A stretch of 42,596 nucleotides of DNA, taken from contig NZ_LWHQ01000012.1 of the NCBI RefSeq assembly GCF_001653715.1, positions 1-42,596 of the forward strand. Direction: 5' to 3'. A program made the position numbers and the translations under genes. Each line of letters begins with the position of its first letter. Position 1 is the first letter of the stretch. Below the pieces are notes generated by a model. It was given only the letters and a program-made list of their open reading frames with translations. It searched no databases and had not been told where the DNA came from. Positions 16,276-24,723 of the stretch are shown here, in pieces. Source of the DNA: Methylobacterium platani (lineage in GTDB: Bacteria; Pseudomonadota; Alphaproteobacteria; Rhizobiales; Beijerinckiaceae).

Positions 16276-16638
16276 GGGGCCGAGGCTCCTGACGACGTGT
16301 GGGACCCGCGGCGCGGCGACCTCCGAGACGAGGAGGTCGGGCCGGGGGACGCGTCGATCCGGGGCGTCCCGGCGGCCGGGGGCAAATTACCCGAACCGCG
16401 AAGGCAGCACAACGCGATAGCCGGAACGCCCGGGGTTGGGCCCGGCCGCCGCTGCGATGGATTGCGGTCGTTGGTCGCGTCGATATGCGCATGGGGCGAC
16501 CGTGATGCAAGCGTGGCGGGAGGGGGCGGCATGTCGCGGATGCGGGCTCCGCGCCTCGACGGCGCTCCCCCGCCTGCCCTAAGCTTCCGCCGGTGCGAAG
16601 CCGCGGCCGAACGCGCGGCCGATCCGGGAGGAACGACG
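16276..16638. other. Divergent intergenic region, purC and aldolase gene
   Basis: These 363 bases must hold the promoters of purC (minus) and the aldolase-like gene (plus). I see no convincing promoter pair, riboswitch or gene. The sequence around 16385-16425 (GGGGGCAAATTACCCGAACC) is the only AT-richer spot. A GGAGGA ribosome-binding site at 16627-16632 serves the plus-strand gene. Confidence 0.3.
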
Positions 16639-17436
16639 ATGGCGGAACGGGCGATGGCCGAACGAGGGGGGGCGGTGGCCGCGCTGGCGGCGCGATTCCG
16701 CGAGGGCAAGCCGCTGATCACGGCCTGGTGCGGCATTCCCGAGCCGTCGGTCGCGGGGCTCATGGCGGCGGAGGCCTTCGACGCCGTCACCCTCGACATG
16801 CAGCACGGCGCGCACGACTTCGACAGCATCAGCCGCACCGTCGCCCTGGTGGCGGCCCGCGGCAAGCCGACCCTGGCGCGGGTGCCGGTCGGCGGCTTCG
16901 CGACCGTCTCGCGCCTGCTCGATGCCGGCGTGTCCGGCGTGATCGCCCCGATGGTCAACACGGTCGAGGATGCCCGGCGCTTCGCCGCCCTCGCCAAGTA
17001 CCCGCCGCTCGGCGAGCGCAGCTGGGGCCCGGCCCCGGCGCTCGCGCTGTCGGGCCTCGCCCCCGAGACCTACCTGCGGGAGGCCAACGGCTTCTGCCAG
17101 ACGCTGGCGATGATCGAGACCCGCGAGGCGCTCGCCGCCCTCGACGACATCCTGGCGGTGGACGGGATCGACGGCATCTTCATCGGCCCCTCCGACCTCT
17201 CGATCGCGCTGTCGAACGGCGCCGGCCTCGATCCCGACGGTGCGGCGGTGCGCGATGCGCTCAAGCACGCCATGGCGCGCACCCGCGCCGCGGGCAAGCG
17301 CATCGGCATCTATTCCCTGTCCGGCCCACGCACCCGCGAGCTGATCGCCGAAGGCTTCGACCTGATCGCGCTCTCGGGAGACTCGGCCCTGCTGCGGGCC
17401 GGCGCCGCCGCCGCGCTGAAGGAAGCGCGGGGCTAG
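16639..17436 (+). CDS. HpcH/HpaI family class II aldolase
   Basis: A 265-residue protein of the HpcH/HpaI aldolase family, metal-dependent enzymes cleaving or forming 2-oxo acids such as 4-hydroxy-2-oxoheptanedioate. Visible active-site features are TLDMQHGAHD (His56), ARVP (Arg81), GERSWGP, the metal ligands Glu160 in MIETREAL and Asp186 in FIGPSDLS. The ATG at 16639 follows a strong GGAGGA site by 6 bases. Length is typical. The neighbours give no pathway, so the physiological substrate is open; relatives act on various pyruvate aldols. A hairpin begins exactly at its stop codon. Confidence 0.9.
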   Translation: MAERAMAERGGAVAALAARFREGKPLITAWCGIPEPSVAGLMAAEAFDAVTLDMQHGAHDFDSISRTVALVAARGKPTLARVPVGGFATVSRLLDAGVSGVIAPMVNTVEDARRFAALAKYPPLGERSWGPAPALALSGLAPETYLREANGFCQTLAMIETREALAALDDILAVDGIDGIFIGPSDLSIALSNGAGLDPDGAAVRDALKHAMARTRAAGKRIGIYSLSGPRTRELIAEGFDLIALSGDSALLRAGAAAALKEARG

Positions 17437-17472
17437 GGAGCGTCACGATCGCGTTGCGATCGCGACGCTCCC
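17436..17472. terminator. 17-bp near-perfect hairpin, bidirectional terminator
   Basis: GGGAGCGTCACGATCGC at 17436-17452 pairs with GCGATCGCGACGCTCCC at 17456-17472 with a single mismatch and a 3-base loop. On the plus strand CCTTTGTTGTG follows shortly after, a modest T-rich tail. It separates the aldolase gene from the convergent hydrolase gene. Confidence 0.8.
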
Positions 17473-17533
17473 CGAGCCTTTGTTGTGCCGCAGTGTCTGC
17501 GGCGAACCGGTTTCCACGTCGTCGGACAGGTCT

Positions 17534-18208
17534 CTAGCCGCGCCGCGCCGCCCGCGCGAAGCCGGCGGCGAGGAACTGTCCGGCATGGTGGAGGGCACCG
17601 TCGTCGATGCCGTGGCCGATCCCGGCGGAGAGGTGCCACTCCGCCGGCACGTTCGCCGCGGCGAGCGCCTCGGCCGACAGGAACAGCGCGTCGACCGGGA
17701 TCACCTCGTCCTGGTCGCCGTGGGCCAGCAGGACCGGCGGCACCGCGGAGGGTGACAGGCTCTCCGGTCCCGTCCCCTCCTCCATGACCAGCATGCCGGA
17801 CAGCCCGACCACCGCCGCCACCGGGGCCGGGCGGCGCAAGGCGACGTGCAGGGCCATCATGCAGCCCTGGCTGAATCCCACCAGGGCGAGCTGGTGCGGG
17901 CCGAGGCCCAGGGCTTCGAGCTCCGCGTCGAGGAAGGCGTCGAGCGTCGGCCCGGCCCGGCTCACCCCGCGCCAGCGCTCGTGCGGATCGCGGAAGGTGA
18001 GGGCGAACCATTGCCGGCCGAAGCCCTGGATGCAGGGCTCGGGGGCGTGCGGCGCCACGAAGGCCGCGTCGGGCAGGAGCGGCTGCCATTCCTGGGCGAG
18101 GTCGATCAGGTCGTTGCCGTCGGCGCCGAAGCCGTGCAGCAGCACGACGAGCTGGCGCGGCGGCGTCCCGGAGCGGGGCATCAGGCGCGGGCCGGTGAGG
18201 ATCGGCAT
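17534..18208 (-). CDS. Alpha/beta-hydrolase, phospholipase/carboxylesterase family
   Basis: A 224-residue serine hydrolase of the phospholipase/carboxylesterase (acyl-protein thioesterase-like) family. The catalytic triad is visible: Ser113 in LVGFSQGCMM, Asp167 in HGDQDEVIP and His199 in GIGHGID. The oxyanion region is LLHGFGADGNDL. The ATG at 18208 gives the normal length; the frame is open upstream but reads as non-coding. It follows the DNA glycosylase gene by 53 bases on the same strand and may be co-transcribed, though a functional link is not obvious. Natural substrates are probably short esters or acyl thioesters. Confidence 0.9.
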   Translation of the reverse strand: MPILTGPRLMPRSGTPPRQLVVLLHGFGADGNDLIDLAQEWQPLLPDAAFVAPHAPEPCIQGFGRQWFALTFRDPHERWRGVSRAGPTLDAFLDAELEALGLGPHQLALVGFSQGCMMALHVALRRPAPVAAVVGLSGMLVMEEGTGPESLSPSAVPPVLLAHGDQDEVIPVDALFLSAEALAAANVPAEWHLSAGIGHGIDDGALHHAGQFLAAGFARAARRG

Positions 18209-18261
18209 CGGGGCGGGCTCCGTGGGCGGTCGGGCAGGGACGGGCGCGCCGTCGCGCGGCC

Positions 18262-18960
18262 TCAGGGAAGGGGCGCGCCGTCGCGCGCTCTGGCCACCCG
18301 GTAATAGGCCCACAGCATCGTGGCGGCGACCCCGCGCCACGGGCGCCAGGCCTCGGCCCGCCGGGTGAGGGCGGCGGCGCTCGGCCGCGCCTCCAGGCCG
18401 TCCGCGAGGCGCGCCGCCTCCTGGAGGGCGAGGTCGCCGGCCGGGAAGGCGTCCGGATGGCCGAGGCAGAACAGCAGGTAGACGTCCGCCGTCCAGGGGC
18501 CGATGCCGTGCACCGCGACCAACAGCCGGTGGGCCTCGTCGGCCGGCAGCGCGTGCAGGGAATCGAGCGGCAGGGTGCCGCCGAGGACGGCCTGCGCCGC
18601 CGCCCGCAAGGCGCGGATCTTCGGCGCCGACAGGCCGGCCTCGCGCAGGATCGCGTCCGGGGCCGCGTCCAGGGACGCGGCGGTGAGGTCCGGCAGGCGG
18701 GCGACGAGCCGGCCCCGGATCGCCGCGGCGCTGGCGGTCGAGATCTGCTGTCCCACCACGATGCCGGCCAGCCCCTCGAAGCCGGGCGCGCGCTTGCGCA
18801 GGGTGGGCGTCGCGCCCTCGGCCAGGATGCGGGCCATGACCGGATCGAGGTCCGCCAGCGCCGCAATGCCCGCGCGCAGGACGGCCTCGGAATCGAGCGG
18901 CGGCCCGGTGACGCCGGCGGCCGGCGGGCTTATGGCGTGGGGTGTCCTCGTCGTCCGCAT
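18262..18960 (-). CDS. DNA-3-methyladenine glycosylase, AlkA/HhH-GPD family
   Basis: A 232-residue base-excision repair enzyme. The helix-hairpin-helix is LVAVHGIGPWTADVYLLF (about 147-164) and the catalytic aspartate is Asp176 in FPAGDLALQEA, the standard HhH-GPD arrangement. IVVGQQISTASA near residue 67 is the conserved start of the domain. It lacks the N-terminal domain of E. coli AlkA, so it is the short type. The ATG at 18960 is only 6 bases from the divergent GTG of gluQRS, so the promoters of the two genes must lie inside each other's coding region. Substrates are alkylated purines by family knowledge. Confidence 0.92.
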   Translation of the reverse strand: MRTTRTPHAISPPAAGVTGPPLDSEAVLRAGIAALADLDPVMARILAEGATPTLRKRAPGFEGLAGIVVGQQISTASAAAIRGRLVARLPDLTAASLDAAPDAILREAGLSAPKIRALRAAAQAVLGGTLPLDSLHALPADEAHRLLVAVHGIGPWTADVYLLFCLGHPDAFPAGDLALQEAARLADGLEARPSAAALTRRAEAWRPWRGVAATMLWAYYRVARARDGAPLP

Positions 18961-18966
18961 CCCGCC

Positions 18967-19809
18967 GTGCCGTCTCCCCGCCTGCGCTTCGCCCCGAGCC
19001 CGAACGGGCGCCTGCATCTCGGCCACGCCTACTCGGCCCTCCTCAACGCTCGTGTCGCCCGGGCGCTGCAGGGCGAGATGCTGCTGCGCATCGAGGACAT
19101 CGATCCGGTCCGCTGCCGGCCGGAGCTGACCGAGGCGCTGATCGACGACCTCGCCTGGCTCGGCCTGACCTTTCCGGAGCCGGTCTGGCGCCAGTCGGCC
19201 CGGATGTCCACCTACGCCGCCGCCCTCGACGGCCTTCGCGGGCGGGGCCTGATCTATCCCTGCACCTGCACCCGGCGGGAGATCCAGGACGCCGCCGGCG
19301 CGGCCCGCGATCCGGACGGGGGCCCGCTCTATCCCGGCACCTGCCGCGGCAGGCCCGCCCCGGAGGCGCCGCATGCCTGGCGCCTCGACATGGCCCGCGC
19401 GCTCGCGGCCTGCCCCGGGCCGCACGCCTACACGTCGTTCGCGCCGGGCGAGCCCGACGTGGTGCGCGCGGCCGACCCGGCCCGCTGGGGCGACGCGGTG
19501 CTCGGCCGCAAGGACGTGCCGACGAGCTACCACCTCGCCGTGGTCCTCGACGACGCCGCGCAGGGCATCACCCACGTGGTCCGCGGCCGCGACCTCGAAG
19601 CCGCCACCGACCTCCACGTCCTGCTCCAGCGCCTGCTCGGCCTGCCCACCCCGCGCTACCACCACCACGACCTGATCCGGGACGCCGGTGGGGAGAAGCT
19701 GTCGAAGAGCCTGCGCTCGGAGGCGCTGGCGGCGTTGCGGGAGCGGGGGGCGAGCGCCGCGCAGCTGCGGGCGCGGCTGGGCTTCGGCGAGGATACGGGA
19801 ACCGCCTGA
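18967..19809 (+). CDS. gluQ: Glutamyl-queuosine tRNA(Asp) synthetase (GluQ-RS)
   Basis: A 280-residue paralogue of glutamyl-tRNA synthetase without the anticodon-binding domain. It attaches glutamate to queuosine in the anticodon of tRNA-Asp. Visible are FAPSPNGRLHLGHA (class I HIGH motif, His17-His20), RIEDID, a zinc site YPCTCTRREI with the later YPGTCRG, and EKLSKS as the KMSKS equivalent. The GTG at 18967 is chosen because the conserved protein begins at once (PSPRLRFAPSPNG). Its length, under 300, excludes an ordinary GluRS. It sits back-to-back with the AlkA-type gene. Confidence 0.93.
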   Translation: MPSPRLRFAPSPNGRLHLGHAYSALLNARVARALQGEMLLRIEDIDPVRCRPELTEALIDDLAWLGLTFPEPVWRQSARMSTYAAALDGLRGRGLIYPCTCTRREIQDAAGAARDPDGGPLYPGTCRGRPAPEAPHAWRLDMARALAACPGPHAYTSFAPGEPDVVRAADPARWGDAVLGRKDVPTSYHLAVVLDDAAQGITHVVRGRDLEAATDLHVLLQRLLGLPTPRYHHHDLIRDAGGEKLSKSLRSEALAALRERGASAAQLRARLGFGEDTGTA

Positions 19810-19868
19810 CGGCCCTTGCACCCCACCCCGCCCCATACGATCCTGCCGCGCGAACGGGAGGAACATTC

Positions 19869-20537
19869 GTGTCGCTCAGCTTCGGAATCCTCATCTTTCC
19901 GCAGGTCCAGCAGCTCGACCTGACCGGTCCCTACGAGGTCTTCGCCTCGGTGCCGGACAGTGCCGTGCATCTGGTCTGGAAGGACGGCGAGCCGGTGCGC
20001 TCGGCGACCGGGATCCCCTTCGTGCCGACCGCGACCTTCGCGACCTGCCCGCCGCTCGACGTGCTGTGCATCCCCGGCGGCGCCGGGGTGAACGCCTTGA
20101 TGGAGGACGCCGAGACCCTGGACTTCGTGCGGGCGCGGGCCGGTCAGGTCCGCTACCTCACCTCGGTCTGCACCGGGGCGCTGGTCCTCGGCGCGGCCGG
20201 GCTGCTGGAGGGCCGGCGGGCGACGACGCACTGGTACGCGCACGATTTCCTCGCCCGCTTCGGCGCCGTGCCGGTGCAGGACCGCGTGGTGCGCGACGGC
20301 AACCTCATCACCGCTGGCGGCGTGACCTCCGGCATCGATTTCGGGCTCACCGTGGTGGAGGAGCTTCTGGGCCGCGAGGAGGCCGAGACGGTTCAGCTGG
20401 CGCTCGAATACGCCCCGGCCCCGCCCTTCGCCGCCGGCACCCCGGCCGAGGCGCCGGCCGCGGTGGTGGAGCGGGCGAAGAAGCGGCTCGGCGGCTCCCG
20501 GGCGGCGCGGGAGGCGATCATCGGCCGGATCACCTGA
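19869..20537 (+). CDS. DJ-1/PfpI family protein, isonitrile hydratase-like
   Basis: A 222-residue protein of the DJ-1/PfpI superfamily, closest by motif to isonitrile hydratase InhA, which hydrates isonitriles to N-formamides. The nucleophile is Cys101 in LTSVCTGALVLGAAGLL, the same number as in Pseudomonas InhA. LDLTGPYEVF near residue 16 supplies the Asp/Thr of the active site, and CIPGG the nucleophile-elbow neighbour. The start is a GTG at 19869 with GGGAGG 7 bases upstream. It lies 59 bases after gluQ on the same strand. Many proteins annotated this way are not tested; AraC-like regulators with the same domain are excluded by the missing DNA-binding part. Confidence 0.88.
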   Translation: MSLSFGILIFPQVQQLDLTGPYEVFASVPDSAVHLVWKDGEPVRSATGIPFVPTATFATCPPLDVLCIPGGAGVNALMEDAETLDFVRARAGQVRYLTSVCTGALVLGAAGLLEGRRATTHWYAHDFLARFGAVPVQDRVVRDGNLITAGGVTSGIDFGLTVVEELLGREEAETVQLALEYAPAPPFAAGTPAEAPAAVVERAKKRLGGSRAAREAIIGRIT

Positions 20538-20544
20538 GGCCGGC

Positions 20545-22590
20545 TCAGCGCATCGCCTCGCGCTGCGCCAGCGTGGTCGACGCGCCGGATTTCTGGATCA
20601 GGCCGTCGATCTGGTCGCGCTGGCGGCGGAACTCGGCGAGCAGCCGGCCGTCGAGCTCGCGGCCGCGGGGCACGCGGATCTTCATCGGGTCGACGAAGTG
20701 GCCGTTGATGATCACCTCGTAGTGCAGGTGCGCGCCGGTCGAGAGACCGGTGGACCCGACATAGCCGATGATCTGGCCCTGGCGCGCCTTGGCGCCGGCG
20801 CTGACGCCGCGGCCGAACCGCGACATGTGGTTGTAGGTGGTGACGTAGCCGTTGGCATGCTGGATCTCGACCCGGCGGCCGTAGCCCGAATCCCACTCCG
20901 CCTTGATGACCGTGCCGTTGCCGGCCGCGAAGATCGGGGTGCCGATCCGGATCGACCAGTCGACGCCGGTATGGAGCTTGGCGTAGCCGAGCACCGGATG
21001 GCGGCGATAGCCGAAGCCGGAGCTCATGTTGCCGTCGGCCACCGGCTTGCGGATCAGGAACTTCTTCAGCGAGCGGCCGGCCTCGTCGAGATAGTCGACG
21101 CTGCCGTCGTCGGGCGACTGGAAGCGGTAGATCCGTCGCGCCTCGCCGCCGAGGTTGAGCGCCGCGAACAGGATGTCGGGCCGCTCGGACGAGCCGCCGG
21201 ATTCCTCGTCGTAGGTGTAGAACAGCTCGATGCCGTCGCCGGGCGCGACGCGGCGCTGGAAATCGACGTCGTAGCCGAAGATCCGCACCAGGTCCTCGAC
21301 GGTCGAGCGCGGCAGGTCGTGGCGCGCCGCGGTCTCGTACAGGCTGGCATAGAGGCGTGCGCCGGTGCCGTCCTCGTCCTCGTCGGCTTCCGGCTTCGCG
21401 ACGGGCTTCTGGCCCGCGCCTTCCGGCACCGGCGGGGCCACCGACACGAAGGCGCCGCGGTCGTTCATCGCGGCGATCGCCTCGACGCCGGACTCGCCGT
21501 AGAGGATGACGCGGGTGAGCTGGCGCGGGTCGCCGGCCCGGGGCCCGGGGCCGATCTGCAGGCGCATCTGCTGGCCCTCGCCGACCCCGCCGGCCCGGAC
21601 CCGGGTGCCGAGGGCGGCGAGGATCGGGCGGACCTGCTCGTCGAGGCCGCCATTGGCCTTGAGCACGCCCTCCAGGGTCTCGCCGCGCTTGATCGCGACG
21701 TCGCGCTCCTCGACCAGCGGCGCGTCCCGCTCGCGCTCGATCTTGGCGAGATCGGTGACGTTCTCGCGCATCACCCGGACCTCGATCGACTTGAACGGGC
21801 CGGAGGCACCGCCGAAATCGCCGCCGCCGTCGAGGCCTGGCAGCGTCGCCATGCTGCGCAGGGTGCGCGAGAGCATGAGCTGGGGGGCGATCGGCAGGGC
21901 CGCGCGCCGGCCGGCCTCGGCGGCGAGCCGCCGCTCCTCCTCGATCTGCGCCGCCACGTCGTCGTCCGAGAGGGCCGGGGAGCCGGCCTGCACGGCGACG
22001 TCCCCGAGGTCGCGCTTGACCACGGAGACCTCGGCATCCGGCGCGTCGGTCGTCGTCGCGGCCTGCGCCTCCGGGGCGCGGTCGGTGCCCGGGTCGGCGA
22101 AGAAGCGCATCGGGTCGAAGGGCGGGATGTCGGTCGCCGCCATCCCGGCGGTGGCCGAGAGCGCGGTGGCGATCCGCACGAAGGGCCGGACCTTGATGAT
22201 CTCGCGCTCGCCCGCCCGCAGGGTCACGGGCGCCTTGAAGCTCTGCTTGGCGAGCGCCACCATCGGGTTGCGCACCAGCCGGTCGCCCTTGCGGGAGAGG
22301 TTGGTGCCGCCCTCGCTGGCGACCGGGCGCGGCGCCACCGTCACGGCCTGCGGCAGCTCCGCGAAGGTGATCTCGCCTTGCAGCGAGACCCAGATCGCCG
22401 AGCCGATCAGCGCGGCGCCGGTCATGCCGGTGAGCACGCAGGCGGAGAGCCAGCGCAGGTTGACCTCGCGGCGGTCGGCCCGCGGCGAGGCGGCGCCCGA
22501 GAGGTCGAGCGGCGGTTCGTGGCCCGGATCGGCGGAACGGCCGCGGGGCGCCTGCTGGGATCCGACCGGGTCGAGCCGCGCGCGCTTCAC
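20545..22590 (-). CDS. Membrane-anchored M23 family metallopeptidase
   Basis: A 681-residue cell-wall hydrolase. One membrane helix (about 46-68) follows a 45-residue cytosolic segment, so the rest is periplasmic. A long linker with two possible SH3/LysM-like regions precedes the C-terminal M23 (LytM) domain: first ligand pair His540 and Asp544 in HTGVDW, then GYVTTYNHMSRF, then His621-Leu-His623 in GAHLHYEV. All zinc and catalytic residues are present, so it should be an active endopeptidase acting on peptidoglycan cross-links (MepM-like). The GTG at 22590 is preferred because AAGGAG lies 6 bases upstream. It ends 7 bases beyond the convergent PfpI-like gene. Confidence 0.92.
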   Translation of the reverse strand: MKRARLDPVGSQQAPRGRSADPGHEPPLDLSGAASPRADRREVNLRWLSACVLTGMTGAALIGSAIWVSLQGEITFAELPQAVTVAPRPVASEGGTNLSRKGDRLVRNPMVALAKQSFKAPVTLRAGEREIIKVRPFVRIATALSATAGMAATDIPPFDPMRFFADPGTDRAPEAQAATTTDAPDAEVSVVKRDLGDVAVQAGSPALSDDDVAAQIEEERRLAAEAGRRAALPIAPQLMLSRTLRSMATLPGLDGGGDFGGASGPFKSIEVRVMRENVTDLAKIERERDAPLVEERDVAIKRGETLEGVLKANGGLDEQVRPILAALGTRVRAGGVGEGQQMRLQIGPGPRAGDPRQLTRVILYGESGVEAIAAMNDRGAFVSVAPPVPEGAGQKPVAKPEADEDEDGTGARLYASLYETAARHDLPRSTVEDLVRIFGYDVDFQRRVAPGDGIELFYTYDEESGGSSERPDILFAALNLGGEARRIYRFQSPDDGSVDYLDEAGRSLKKFLIRKPVADGNMSSGFGYRRHPVLGYAKLHTGVDWSIRIGTPIFAAGNGTVIKAEWDSGYGRRVEIQHANGYVTTYNHMSRFGRGVSAGAKARQGQIIGYVGSTGLSTGAHLHYEVIINGHFVDPMKIRVPRGRELDGRLLAEFRRQRDQIDGLIQKSGASTTLAQREAMR

Positions 22591-22812
22591 CGTGTCTCCT
22601 TGGCCTTGTGCTGGCGCCGTCGGCGAAGCCGCGGCGGGGCAGGGAGCGCTCCGCGCCGTCCGCGACCATGCGTGGCTCACGCAGGGAAATCAACGGCGGC
22701 CGGGATCCGCATCCCCAGGGGTGGAACCGGGATGTCCTCCGTCTCTCCGGCGTCAGCATGTCAGGATTGAGGCGTGGGCGGCCCGGCTCGCGGCGGCGCG
22801 CCGGACGCGGCC

Positions 22813-23643
22813 TCAGCCCGGATTGACCGCCGTCGCGAGCCAGCAGGCGGTCCCGAGGCGCACCGGTCCCGCCGGCGGCATCGCGTCCCGCACGGCGGCC
22901 ACGGCGCGCTCGCGCAGGGCCGGATCGTCGAGGTCGCGCAGCAGACCGGCGATCGGCCCGACGGTGACGGCAAACCGCGTCGCCGCCTCGGCATCGGCGC
23001 CGATCTCCACCGGACGATCGACCGGAACGACCGCGGCCTGCGCGAAGCCGGCCTGCGTCAGGAGTTCGACCAGCGCGTCGCCGTCCGCGAACCGGAACGG
23101 CCCGGGGCCGCCCGGCGGCGGCGGCGCGGGCGCCGGCACCACCCCGAGCACCGCGTCGCGCGGCCGGTTCACCCACTCGTTCTCCGGCAGCGCGCGCCAG
23201 CACAGGAGGACGAGGCGGCCCCCCGGTCGCAGGGCCCGCCGGATATTGGCGAAGGCCGCGCGCGACTCCTCGAAGAACATCACCCCGAACCGCGACAGGG
23301 CGAGGTCGTGCTCCGGCGCGAAGGCCCGGGTCTGGGCGTCGGCCTCGATCCAGCGGATCGGCGCACCGGCGGCCGGACGGGCGCGGGCCCGGGCCAGCAT
23401 CGGCCGCGACACGTCGACCGCGGTGACGGCGCCGTCCGGGCCGAGGCGCTCGGCGGCCAGCAGGGCGGTCTCGCCGCAGCCGCAACCGATATCGAGCATC
23501 CGCTCGCCGGGGCGCAGGCCCGCGCCGTCGAGGAGGGCGGCGGTGAGCGGCGCGAAGACCCGGTCGAGCTCCGCCTGCATGCCGGCCCAGCGCTCGCCGA
23601 CGTCGCCGTTCCAGTACTCCGTCTGGGAGATCGGGTCGGGCAT
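22813..23643 (-). CDS. SAM-dependent methyltransferase
   Basis: A 276-residue class I methyltransferase. Motif I is MLDIGCGCGETA (about 49-60), followed by AVDVSRPMLARAR (acidic end of strand 2), IEADAQTR and the hydrophobic strand LRPGGRLVLLCW. The N-terminus starts MPDPISQTEYWNGDVGERWA, a pattern seen in many unassigned methyltransferases of the UbiE/COQ5 type. The ATG at 23643 fits better than an upstream start (AAGGA 9 bases ahead). The substrate is not evident, and the neighbours are unrelated. Confidence 0.88.
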   Translation of the reverse strand: MPDPISQTEYWNGDVGERWAGMQAELDRVFAPLTAALLDGAGLRPGERMLDIGCGCGETALLAAERLGPDGAVTAVDVSRPMLARARARPAAGAPIRWIEADAQTRAFAPEHDLALSRFGVMFFEESRAAFANIRRALRPGGRLVLLCWRALPENEWVNRPRDAVLGVVPAPAPPPPGGPGPFRFADGDALVELLTQAGFAQAAVVPVDRPVEIGADAEAATRFAVTVGPIAGLLRDLDDPALRERAVAAVRDAMPPAGPVRLGTACWLATAVNPG

Positions 23644-23752
23644 CGGCCTGTCCTTCGTCGCGTCCGCGTCGTCCCGACCGTACAACCGGCGCGAAACCGG
23701 AGACAAGGCGCGGCTCGTCGCCTCCCGATCGCGCCCGTCAGGCCGTGCCGCG

Positions 23753-24250
23753 TCAGGTCGTGCGGCTGCCCCGCGGGCGGCCGCGCCGGCCCGTGCCGCC
23801 GCCGTTGTTCTCCGGCGCGCCGTCGCCGCCCTCCGCCCCCCGCAGCCGGCGCCGGCCGAGCCCGCTGTTCTTGGCGAGCTCGGAGCGCTGCGAGGCGTAG
23901 GTCGCCGCGACCATCGGGTAGTCGCGCGGCAGGCCCCATTTCTCGCGGTACTGCTCGGGCGTGAGGCCGCGGCCGGCGAGGTGGCGCTTGAGCGTCTTGT
24001 AGGGCTTGCCGTCCTCGAGGCTGATGATGTGGTCCGCCGTGACCGTCCGGCGGATCGGGATCGGCGGCTCGGGCTTCGGCGGCTCGGGCGCCGGCGGCGC
24101 CATCAGCTGGGTCAAGGTCGAGTGGACGGCGCCGATCATCGGCGGCAATTCGTTCGGAGGTACTGCGTTGTTGGACACGTAGGCCGTGATGATGGCGGCG
24201 CAAAGATCGACGACGCGGTCACCAGAGCCGTTCTCCTCGACATTCATCAT
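23753..24250 (-). CDS. MucR/Ros family transcriptional regulator lacking two zinc ligands
   Basis: A 165-residue MucR/Ros-type regulator, a family that binds AT-rich DNA and controls exopolysaccharide, motility and cell-cycle genes in alphaproteobacteria. The N-terminal oligomerisation part (VVDLCAAIITAYVSNNAVPP) is followed by a proline-rich linker and the DNA-binding core ISLEDGKPYKTLKRHLAGRG, then LTPEQYREKWGLPRDYPMVA. Relatives have Cys-x2-Asp(or Cys) ... His-x3-His; here Ser77 replaces the cysteine and Arg94 the last histidine, while Asp80 and His90 remain. Zinc binding is therefore probably lost. The C-terminus is basic and glycine-rich. ATG at 24250 preferred; 24247 is also possible. 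Confidence 0.92.
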   Translation of the reverse strand: MMNVEENGSGDRVVDLCAAIITAYVSNNAVPPNELPPMIGAVHSTLTQLMAPPAPEPPKPEPPIPIRRTVTADHIISLEDGKPYKTLKRHLAGRGLTPEQYREKWGLPRDYPMVAATYASQRSELAKNSGLGRRRLRGAEGGDGAPENNGGGTGRRGRPRGSRTT

Positions 24251-24561
24251 CCCACCCCGTCTGCATTCCTCTTGAATGAATGCATGACAAAGACCGAACG
24301 TCAAACAGACGGAGGTTCAGGGAGGTTAGTCCTGTGGACGTAGCGCCCGTTCGTCAGTCAAGGCTGACGCCAGGATACCAGCTTATGTTTATGACAGGGG
24401 CTACGCTCTTGGATGTAGGGAGCCGTGCGGCCTATGCCGGCGCGATCGCGACGAGGCCGGCCGCGACCACGAGGCACGCGCATCGGCTGCGCGCACGCGG
24501 CGAGCGTGGATGGCGCGACGGTGCTTGATCTCTGAGGAGGTCCGCCCGGATGGCGGATGAA
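24251..24561. other. AT-richer region upstream of the MucR-like gene
   Basis: These 311 bases between the regulator and the first tRNA contain no gene I can support. Positions about 24270-24430 are clearly AT-richer than the window, with CCAGCTTATGTTTATGACAG at 24377-24396. This suits the promoter of a MucR-type gene, since the family often represses itself at T-rich sites, but no specific operator can be defined. Confidence 0.35.
24541..24557 (-). terminator. Short hairpin downstream of the tRNA pair
   Basis: TCCGCC at 24541-24546 pairs with GGCGGA at 24552-24557 around a 5-base loop, 4 bases beyond the encoded CCA of the distal tRNA in the direction of transcription. It is short and lacks a T-run, so the call is tentative. 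Confidence 0.35.
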
Positions 24562-24638
24562 TGGTCGGAGTGGCAGGATTTGAACCTGCGACCCCCACGT
24601 CCCGAACGTGGTGCGCTACCAGACTGCGCTACACTCCG
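24562..24638 (-). tRNA. tRNA-Pro (anticodon CGG), copy 1
   Basis: The minus strand folds as a complete tRNA: acceptor CGGAGTG pairing with CACTCCG, discriminator A and encoded CCA (24562-24564), T-arm GCAGGTTCAAATCCTGC, and anticodon stem CCACG/CGTGG around loop TTCGGGA. The anticodon is CGG, with G37 as usual in tRNA-Pro, so it reads CCG codons. It is identical to the copy at 24724-24800. Confidence 0.96.
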
Positions 24639-24689
24639 ACGCGCCCGAAGGCGTTGCTTGCAGCGTCACACCATCCTGTGAAGATGTGT

Positions 24690-24723
24690 GCGCTCTCGGG
24701 AAGACTCAGGCTCGTGAGAGCGC
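24690..24723 (-). terminator. 8-bp inverted repeat directly after the proximal tRNA
   Basis: GCGCTCTC at 24690-24697 and GAGAGCGC at 24716-24723 are perfect complements. The right arm abuts the encoded CCA of the tRNA at 24724-24800. On the transcript the hairpin would begin immediately after CCA, so it could weaken read-through or mark 3' processing. Confidence 0.45.

Noticed and set aside
20698..22770. Long plus-strand frame opposite the M23 peptidase gene
   Set aside because: The minus strand has the intact HxxxD and HxH zinc motifs. The plus frame is a shadow.
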